Source: Bacteroidales bacterium
Lineage (GTDB): Bacteria > Bacteroidota > Bacteroidia > Bacteroidales > Dysgonomonadaceae
Direction: 5' to 3'
NCBI GenBank assembly: GCA_012518155.1
Contig: JAAYTC010000028.1
Coordinates: forward strand, 1 to 5,835
DNA length: 5,835 bases
Below are positions 1 to 4,552 of the stretch, piece by piece; position 1 is the stretch's first letter, and the number at the start of each line of letters is the position of its first letter. The position numbers and the translations under genes were made by a program. The notes beneath the pieces were generated by a model. That model saw nothing but the letters and a program-made list of their open reading frames with translations, was not told the origin of the DNA and did not search any database.

Positions 1-1
1 C

Positions 2-106
2 ATCTCTAGGCAGTATAGATGCACGGTAGATCAGTTGAAAGCGTGGAACCCTCAATTGAGCACTGTACTTAAAGCCGGTGAAATACTGGTTATTTATACA
101 AAGTAA
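2..106 (+). CDS. C-terminal end of a LysM-domain protein (partial)
   Basis: Reading back from the TAA at 104-106, the frame is open to the left edge and gives 34 residues. They run ISRQYRCTVDQLKAWNP, then a short loop, then LKAGEILVIYTK. This is the second half of a LysM module, whose consensus is roughly I-A-x-x-Y-x-V-x-x-x-x-L-x-x-W/L-N, then L-x-x-G-x-x-L-x-I. LysM modules bind N-acetylglucosamine-containing glycans, mainly peptidoglycan, and usually act outside the cytoplasm. The module sits at the very C-terminus. In Bacteroidota that arrangement is common in MltD-like lytic transglycosylases and in M23 or NlpC/P60 peptidases, but the catalytic part lies outside the window, so the enzyme class is not known. 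The gene is convergent with the DUF4412-like gene, with 54 bp between the stop codons. The domain call is fairly firm; any enzyme name would be inference. Confidence 0.8.
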   Translation: MSRQYRCTVDQLKAWNPQLSTVLKAGEILVIYTK

Positions 107-116
107 AAGCAACCAC

Positions 117-141
117 CAAGGGTTCACGCGCACCCCCTTTG
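117..141. terminator. Weak candidate bidirectional terminator
   Basis: An imperfect inverted repeat lies between two convergent stop codons. The arm CAAGGGT (117-123) can pair with ACCCCCTTTG (132-141) around an 8-nt loop, with a bulge of three bases. On the + strand a moderately T-rich stretch follows (TTTGTATCCTTTG). On the - strand the sequence after the hairpin reaches CTTTTACTTTG only after about 10 bases. The position suits a shared terminator, but the stem is short and bulged and neither U-tract is strong. Confidence 0.3.
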
Positions 142-160
142 TATCCTTTGTGAGCCGGCT

Positions 161-991
161 CTACCTCGTGCGAATCGTTGTATCTCGCTCTTCAAAAGCC
201 GTGCACTCCATTTTGGTTACGCTTTTATTCGCTCCTCCCGCTTTACCTTCCATCTCCATATACATTAATATGCCGTTTTCATGATATTTGGCCAATGACT
301 CCATTTGAGGAGGAATATTTGCCTGCTTTCTATCAAACATGTTACTGAATCCGGTCTGTATACCCTGAGCAACATACATGGTGATAGCATTCTCATTGTT
401 CTCCATGCGGTAGCCGGTGCAATCATGTCCCAAGAAAACACGATTGGGCAGTTGAGTAATCGAGTAACTTTCTAAATCACCCAAGGGAGTATCTTCTTCA
501 ATCTCGTCGCTTTGATCAAGCTCGTCGCTTTCTAACGACATCGACATGGCAAAGGCTTGTCCTCCCGATATCGTCACTATAGCGTTGTTTTTTTCGTCCA
601 TTACCAATGTAACATCCCCATCCAAATTGGGCTTGATACCAAGGTAGGGTTCCGTTTCACTCAGCAGGTAATCAAATTGCAACTCCTGGCCCTCGCTGGA
701 CATTTTCATGCTGTAGAGGTAATCGAACCGGTAGGCCTCGGGAAGTTGGCTCAGGTCGACAGGATTTCCAATTTCTCCAAAAATATTTGCGATATTAATG
801 TCGGGAGAGAGGATTTTATCCATCGCTCCAGCGGTTTTCTCTGCCGCCTTCTCCGCGGTTTTATCAATCACCACCCGCTCTGCTTCCTCTACGATACGAT
901 TCTTTAGTCGATTTAAAAATTGAGCTTCCGCGCTATAATTAACGCCAAACAGGAATACCAATGCTAGTAAAAACTTTGTTGTCCTCTTCAT
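161..991 (-). CDS. Secreted DUF4412-like protein of unknown function
   Basis: This encodes 276 residues. A signal peptide occupies residues 1-23: basic MKRTTK, a hydrophobic core, then A-E-A before Gln24. There is no lipobox cysteine, so a soluble exported or periplasmic protein is expected. Residues 26-62 form a charged, Ala/Lys/Glu-rich stretch (for example DKTAEKAAEKTAGAMDKIL) that looks like an amphipathic or coiled-coil helix. From about residue 86 come alternating short hydrophobic strands (YRFDYLYSMKM, DVTLVMDEKNNAIVTI, ITMYV, ILMYMEME). These resemble the beta-rich DUF4412 family, common in Bacteroidota. An acidic loop (about 154-167) interrupts them. There are only two cysteines, C191 in GHDCTGY and C263 near the C-terminus, which could form a disulfide. 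The start at 991 is the only one that keeps the signal peptide. No function is established for the family; the family name is recalled from sequence pattern, not from a search. Confidence 0.75.
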   Translation of the reverse strand: MKRTTKFLLALVFLFGVNYSAEAQFLNRLKNRIVEEAERVVIDKTAEKAAEKTAGAMDKILSPDINIANIFGEIGNPVDLSQLPEAYRFDYLYSMKMSSEGQELQFDYLLSETEPYLGIKPNLDGDVTLVMDEKNNAIVTISGGQAFAMSMSLESDELDQSDEIEEDTPLGDLESYSITQLPNRVFLGHDCTGYRMENNENAITMYVAQGIQTGFSNMFDRKQANIPPQMESLAKYHENGILMYMEMEGKAGGANKSVTKMECTAFEERDTTIRTR

Positions 992-1083
992 TTTACTGTT
1001 GCTTTTTTAAAATGTTTTTATTCAAGTTTCGCGTGCCTCGTATTAACAATTTACACGCGCCAACTTAAACCAATTATATGCTG

Positions 1084-1091
1084 CAAATATA
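1084..1091 (-). promoter_or_regulatory. Candidate -7 element for the DUF4412-like gene
   Basis: Read on the minus strand, this is TATATTTG, an exact match to the Bacteroidota sigma-70 (sigma-ABfr) -7 consensus TAnnTTTG. Transcription would begin a few bases downstream, near 1077-1081, leaving a leader of roughly 85-90 nt before the ATG at 991. No TTTG-like -33 box is visible at 19-21 bp (minus-strand sequence around 1111-1114 is TACT), so the promoter would be weak or activator-dependent if real. Confidence 0.45.
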
Positions 1092-1187
1092 ACGCCTAAA
1101 GTCCGGCAGGAGTAGGACTATTCGATCGATTATTTGTATATTTCACGCGTTTGCACTCAAAACAGCCCCAAAAGGCAATATTCACCC

Positions 1188-1217
1188 TTTATATCTGACA
1201 TCTTTTGTTTATTTTTG
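1188..1217 (+). promoter_or_regulatory. Candidate prfB promoter
   Basis: TATTTTTG at 1210-1217 matches the Bacteroidota -7 consensus TAnnTTTG exactly. TTTA at 1188-1191, 18 bp upstream, is a near match to the TTTG -33 box, whose usual spacing is 19-21 bp. Transcription would start near 1220-1224, giving a leader of about 105 nt before the prfB ATG at 1328. It would probably also transcribe the membrane protein gene downstream of prfB. Confidence 0.5.
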
Positions 1218-1327
1218 TCCCGTGGAAAAATTTGTTCTACGACAATATATTTATAGTTGAATAGATGCAGCCGATAAGAATGGCTTCGCGTGTATTCAAT
1301 TCACGTACATAATTAACAATAAAACAT

Positions 1328-2438
1328 ATGATCACTGCAGACCAACTAAAAAATGTGTTGGAGCGCGAGGAAGCGCTGAGGGGGTATCTTTGACATTGAT
1401 GCCAAAACCATTCAATTAGAAGAAGAGGAGCTACGCACCCAATCGCCCGATTTTTGGAACGACACCAAGTCGGCCGAGGCCCAGATGAAGGTAGTACGAG
1501 AGTTAAAGTTCTGGCTGGACGCCTATCAGGAAGTAAAAGCAGCTACCGATGAGGTGAGTTTAGCGTACGATTTTGTGAAAGAAGGCATAATTACCGAAGA
1601 GGAATTAGACAGCAATTACAACCGAGCCATTCAGCTGATCGAACAATTAGAGTTGAAGAACATGCTGCGCCGTGAGGAAGACAAGTTAGGTGCCGTGTTA
1701 AAAGTTAATGCCGGCGCGGGGGGTACCGAGAGCCAGGACTGGGCATCGATGCTCTTCCGGATGTATCAGCGATGGTGCGAAAACAAAGGATATAAAACCA
1801 CGGTGACCAACTGGCAAGACGGGGATGACGCGGGAATAAAGACGGCAACCCTTCAGGTTGAAGGAGAGTTAGCGTACGGTTTTCTCAAGAGCGAGAACGG
1901 AGTACACCGGTTGGTGCGCGTTTCTCCTTTTAATGCCCAAGGGAAACGCATGACTTCCTTCGCGTCGGTTTTTGTTGTACCGCTAGTAGACGACACTATT
2001 GACGTAGAGGTGAATACCGCCAATATCAGCTGGGATACTTTTCGTTCGTCAGGAGCTGGGGGGCAACACGTGAACAAGGTGGAAACGGGTGTTCGCCTCC
2101 ATTATCTCTACACCGATACCGATACTGGCAAGGAGCAAGAGATCGTGATCGAGAATACTGAAAGTAGATCGCAAGTAGGAAACAGAGAAAATGCCTTACG
2201 CATGCTCCGGTCGCAACTCTACGAAATAGAGCTAGAAAAAAGACGAGCCGCTCAAGCAGCCATTGAAGCGGGTAAGAAAAAAATCGAATGGGGATCACAG
2301 ATCCGTAGTTACGTCTTTGATGATCGCAGAGTAAAAGACCACCGCACCAATCATCAAACTTCCGACGTGACCGGGGTGATGGATGGAGATATAGACGCGT
2401 TCATCAAAGCCTACCTGATGGAGTTCGCCGGAGAATAA
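1328..2438 (+). CDS. prfB: Peptide chain release factor 2 (RF2), with programmed +1 frameshift
   Basis: RF2 recognises UGA and UAA stop codons in the ribosomal A site and triggers peptidyl-tRNA hydrolysis. Translation starts at ATG 1328, reads 21 codons ending RGYL, meets TGA at 1391-1393, and resumes in the +1 frame with GAC at 1392-1394. The product is 369 residues, normal for RF2. The frame after the shift is open to TAA 2436-2438. The stop-codon-reading tripeptide SPF is at residues 199-201, and the catalytic GGQ at 244-246, within SSGAGGQHVNK. That Gln is normally methylated by PrmC. The residue matching E. coli position 246 is Ser240, not the Thr of strain K-12. N-terminal helices and the PCRF region come first, the RF-1 domain after about residue 205. 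Starting at ATG 1485 would drop 52 residues, including the start of the N-terminal helical domain. No SD precedes the start. The next gene follows after 27 bp. Confidence 0.97.
1379..1394 (+). promoter_or_regulatory. prfB +1 programmed frameshift site
   Basis: AGGGGGTATCTTTGAC is the classic RF2 recoding signal. AGGGGG acts as an internal SD-like stimulator, CTT (1388-1390) is the slippery codon, TGA (1391-1393) is the in-frame stop, and the following C makes it a weak termination context. When RF2 is scarce the ribosome pauses at UGA, the Leu-tRNA slips from CUU to UUU, and reading resumes at GAC. When RF2 is plentiful a 21-residue peptide terminates. This is negative autoregulation. The 16-nt core appears identical to the E. 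coli site as I recall it. Confidence 0.96.
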
Positions 2439-2465
2439 CATTTCGTGTAAATCAGCCCGTTAAAT

Positions 2466-3617
2466 ATGCAAAGAGAAATAAAACAATCCCATCGATATAT
2501 CCTGATAGGGCTGATCGTTCTTTTAGCAGTTCTTTTATTTAAAGAAATTCAACCCTACTTGGGAGGTTTCCTTGCTGCTTTTGCTTTATTTGCTATCCTA
2601 AGGGGCCAGATGAGGAAACTGGTTGAAAAGCGGGAATGGAGCCGTGGCCTCAGTGCCACCGTAATTGTCCTCGCAACGCTTATCTTCGTGCTTATTCCGC
2701 TTACCGGCATTGGTTTCTTGGCAGCCGATACCATTTCGGGTATAAATATTGATCCCGCGGCAGTAACTGCTGCCATCAACAACATCGCGAGCGATATCGA
2801 AAAACGGCTCGATATCCGCGTCTTCACCCCCGAGAACCTCTCTTTCGTACCCAAGGCTGGCACTTCTCTCATGCAGACGTTGGTCACCGGTCTCACTTCC
2901 ATGCTGATCAACAGTGTTATTGCCATATTCGTACTCTACTTTATGTTGGTAAGCTACGACACCTTGGGCAGGGCAATATTGGAAATACTCCCCTTTCGGG
3001 AGGAGAACAAGAGCATACTCCGAGAGGAGACCAAGTCGATCATCCTATCCAATGCCGTGGGTATCCCGGTCGTAGCCATCACTCAAGGTATTTTGGCCTA
3101 CGTGGGGTACATGTTTTTTGGAGTGAATAACGCGCTCGTGTACGCGGTACTTGTGGCATTTACCACCATTATTCCCGTTGTCGGCACTTCGTTGGTATGG
3201 GCTCCGATCGGCCTTTCCGCCATTGTACAGGGGGATGTAGCAAGGGGTATCTTCCTTCTCGCGTACGGTTTGCTTATCATCGGCGGTTCCGACGCGATTC
3301 TTCGATTCGTACTGCAGAAAAAACTCGCGAATATTCACCCGCTAATTACTTTTTTTGGCGTTATCATCGGGTTGGCTATGTTTGGTTTTTGGGGCATTAT
3401 ATTTGGTCCCCTTTTGATATCCTTGCTGATATTGTTGATAAACATGTATCGCCACGATTACGTGATTGGATCACTCGCCCAGCCCCGTGTAACCACGCGA
3501 GAAAATCAACAAAGCAATATTCTACTTAGGAGGCGAAGCCCGTTCCCTTCCATCTCTCCCAAAAAAGCATCGCCTGAAAACGATAGCAAAGCAGCCTCCG
3601 ATCACGGAAGCCCATAA
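2466..3617 (+). CDS. AI-2E family transporter (TqsA/PerM-like membrane protein)
   Basis: This 383-residue polytopic inner-membrane protein has hydrophobic segments at about 11-26, 30-46, 62-86, 139-163, 196-217, 222-256, 261-279 and 291-328, the usual eight-helix pattern. The family signature is clear: TTIIPVVGTSLVWAP (233-247) and GFWGIIFGPLL (307-317), with a soluble stretch after the third segment (about 88-138). The family is named after E. coli TqsA, implicated in autoinducer-2 export, but other members are reported as Na+/H+ antiporters, so the substrate here is unknown. I see no luxS nearby. The last 45 or so residues form a basic, Ser/Pro-rich, probably disordered cytoplasmic tail (RRRSPFPSISPKKASPE). 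The start is 27 bp after the prfB stop with no promoter match between, so co-transcription with prfB is likely. The stop lies 7 bp from that of the opposing gene. Confidence 0.9.
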   Translation: MQREIKQSHRYILIGLIVLLAVLLFKEIQPYLGGFLAAFALFAILRGQMRKLVEKREWSRGLSATVIVLATLIFVLIPLTGIGFLAADTISGINIDPAAVTAAINNIASDIEKRLDIRVFTPENLSFVPKAGTSLMQTLVTGLTSMLINSVIAIFVLYFMLVSYDTLGRAILEILPFREENKSILREETKSIILSNAVGIPVVAITQGILAYVGYMFFGVNNALVYAVLVAFTTIIPVVGTSLVWAPIGLSAIVQGDVARGIFLLAYGLLIIGGSDAILRFVLQKKLANIHPLITFFGVIIGLAMFGFWGIIFGPLLISLLILLINMYRHDYVIGSLAQPRVTTRENQQSNILLRRRSPFPSISPKKASPENDSKAASDHGSP

Positions 3618-3624
3618 GTTTAAT

Positions 3625-4386
3625 TTAGTGTCTTTTTTCGATGGATAATCCAAACAACGCGTAGTCGTACTTTACCGGATCTATCGGATCCATCCGCTTG
3701 AGATTTTCGGTGAGTTCCATGGCTGTCAACCAGTCTGTCTGCTTCCGGGTTATCAACCCCAGTGCACGAGCAGTCCTATCAACATGCAAGTCGATGGGAC
3801 ATACCAACCCACTCATCGGTATCCGTTTCCACAAACCAAAGTCCACCCCTTTTTCGTCTTCACGCACCATCCATCTCAAGAACATATTTAACCGTTTACA
3901 CGCGGATCGCTTTGCCGGCGAAGCTACGTGCTTCCTTGTCCGGTTGGGAGCATTGGGATGATTAAAAAAGAGATGATTAAATTCGGTAAGCGAGTCGGCA
4001 ATCGAGATAAAATTCCCATCAGTTAAGAACGCGTCTTCCAAGGTATCATATCGCGCGTAAAAGCGAGAAAAGAAGTCCACGAAATAGAGGAGATCGGTAT
4101 CATTAAAAGTGCGGTGACAAAAGCCTGTCAGATTTTTAAGGTCCTCTTCCCCATGCTCTCTAATAAAACGATAAGGTTCATTTCCAAACCGGTGGATCAG
4201 TTCGTTACACTTTTGGATAATTGTTTTCCGCTGCCCCCACGCGAGTGTCGCTGCAAAAAAACCAATAATTTCTTGGTCTTGCTGTTTAATAAATTGATGA
4301 GGAATGACGATCGGATCGTCTTCGATGAACGAGGGACGATTATATTGGTCTACTTTTTCATCGAGGAATATTTTCAGTTGATGCAT
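3625..4386 (-). CDS. TIGR02757 / DUF2400 family protein
   Basis: At 253 residues this is a full-length member of the TIGR02757 (DUF2400) family, widespread in Bacteroidota and without an established function. Family-like blocks are DEKVDQYNRPSFIEDDPIVIPH (start about residue 9), FFAATLAWGQRKTI (43-56), FCHRTFNDTDL (89-99), ASPAKRSACKRLNMFLRWMVR (155-175), CPIDLHVDRTARALGL (196-211) and DPVKYDYALFGL (236-247). It has no signal peptide or membrane segment, so it should be cytoplasmic. The block around D199 resembles the catalytic-Asp region of HhH-GPD DNA glycosylases (see findings), but that is inference. The start at 4386 fits the family, whose members begin a few residues before the DEKV-YNRP block, and no later Met is available until residue 168. 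It is convergent with the transporter and divergent from the protease gene. A strong promoter match abuts the ATG. Confidence 0.88.
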   Translation of the reverse strand: MHQLKIFLDEKVDQYNRPSFIEDDPIVIPHQFIKQQDQEIIGFFAATLAWGQRKTIIQKCNELIHRFGNEPYRFIREHGEEDLKNLTGFCHRTFNDTDLLYFVDFFSRFYARYDTLEDAFLTDGNFISIADSLTEFNHLFFNHPNAPNRTRKHVASPAKRSACKRLNMFLRWMVREDEKGVDFGLWKRIPMSGLVCPIDLHVDRTARALGLITRKQTDWLTAMELTENLKRMDPIDPVKYDYALFGLSIEKRH

Positions 4387-4390
4387 TTGA

Positions 4391-4421
4391 CAAAACTACA
4401 ATTAATCGTCGAAAGTACAAA
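4391..4421 (-). promoter_or_regulatory. Consensus Bacteroidota promoter of the TIGR02757 gene
   Basis: On the minus strand the -33 box TTTG (4421-4418) is followed by exactly 19 bp and then TAGTTTTG (4398-4391), a full match to TTTG-N19-TAnnTTTG. It is the best promoter match in the window. The -7 element ends only 4 bp before the ATG at 4386-4384. Transcription should therefore begin at about 4388-4384, giving a leader of zero to two nucleotides. Confidence 0.7.
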
Positions 4422-4468
4422 TTCAGCACCATTTTTGTCCATCTGATCGTAGATCGACCGAACGAAAA

Positions 4469-4482
4469 GCGATTATTATCGC
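4469..4482. repeat. Short inverted repeat between divergent promoters
   Basis: GCGAT-TATT-ATCGC is a perfect 5-bp inverted repeat around a 4-bp spacer. It lies about 30 bp upstream of the candidate protease -7 element and about 50 bp behind the -33 box of the TIGR02757 promoter. The placement would suit an operator for either gene, but with arms this short it may be chance. I know no regulator that matches it. Confidence 0.3.
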
Positions 4483-4512
4483 ACGATATTACGGCAATTC
4501 CTTAAAAAATCC

Positions 4513-4520
4513 TACATTTG
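4513..4520 (+). promoter_or_regulatory. Candidate -7 element of the protease gene
   Basis: TACATTTG matches the TAnnTTTG consensus exactly. Transcription would start near 4523-4527, giving a leader of about 26-30 nt before ATG 4553. There is no good TTTG box at the expected -33 position (TACG at 4490-4493), so the promoter is probably weak or needs an activator. The leader is AT-rich (TTTATTGTTTTGAAACATTTTCCAC region) with no SD sequence. Confidence 0.5.
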
Positions 4521-4552
4521 CAAAGCATTTATTGTTTTGAAACATTTTCCAC

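Larger units (their letters stand above)
992..1327. other. Divergent intergenic region between the DUF4412-like gene and prfB
   Basis: This AT-rich 336-bp region separates two genes reading outward. It holds a candidate -7 element for each side, listed separately, and a small inverted repeat: AGTCC at 1100-1104 and GGACT at 1115-1119. I found no convincing small gene, tRNA or riboswitch-like structure. The region just before prfB (AATTAACAATAAAACAT) is A-rich with no Shine-Dalgarno sequence, as usual for Bacteroidota starts. Confidence 0.7.

Noticed and set aside
152..161. Perfect 10-bp palindrome GAGCCGGCTC at the end of the DUF4412-like gene
   Set aside because: It is mostly inside the coding region. 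As a hairpin it would have only three pairs around a 4-nt loop, and no second copy was noticed.
557..907. A 116-codon + strand ORF opposite the DUF4412-like gene
   Set aside because: It lies antisense to a gene with a clear signal peptide and family-like pattern, and shows no domain of its own.
1122..1129. Palindrome TCGATCGA in the intergenic region
   Set aside because: GATC/CGAT-type short palindromes recur across the window and this one has no extended arms or link to a promoter.
1265..1312. A 15-codon ORF (MQPIRMASRVFNSRT) in the prfB leader as a possible regulatory upstream ORF
   Set aside because: It is a length expected by chance, has no start signal or tell-tale codon run, and prfB already has an established regulatory mechanism in its frameshift.
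3197..3529. A 110-codon + strand ORF inside the transporter gene in another frame
   Set aside because: It overlaps conserved transmembrane segments of the AI-2E family protein, has unstructured composition and looks like an out-of-frame shadow.
3597..3608. TCCG-ATCA-CGGA hairpin as a terminator for the transporter gene
   Set aside because: The stem is only 4 bp, lies within the coding sequence, and has no adjacent T-run.
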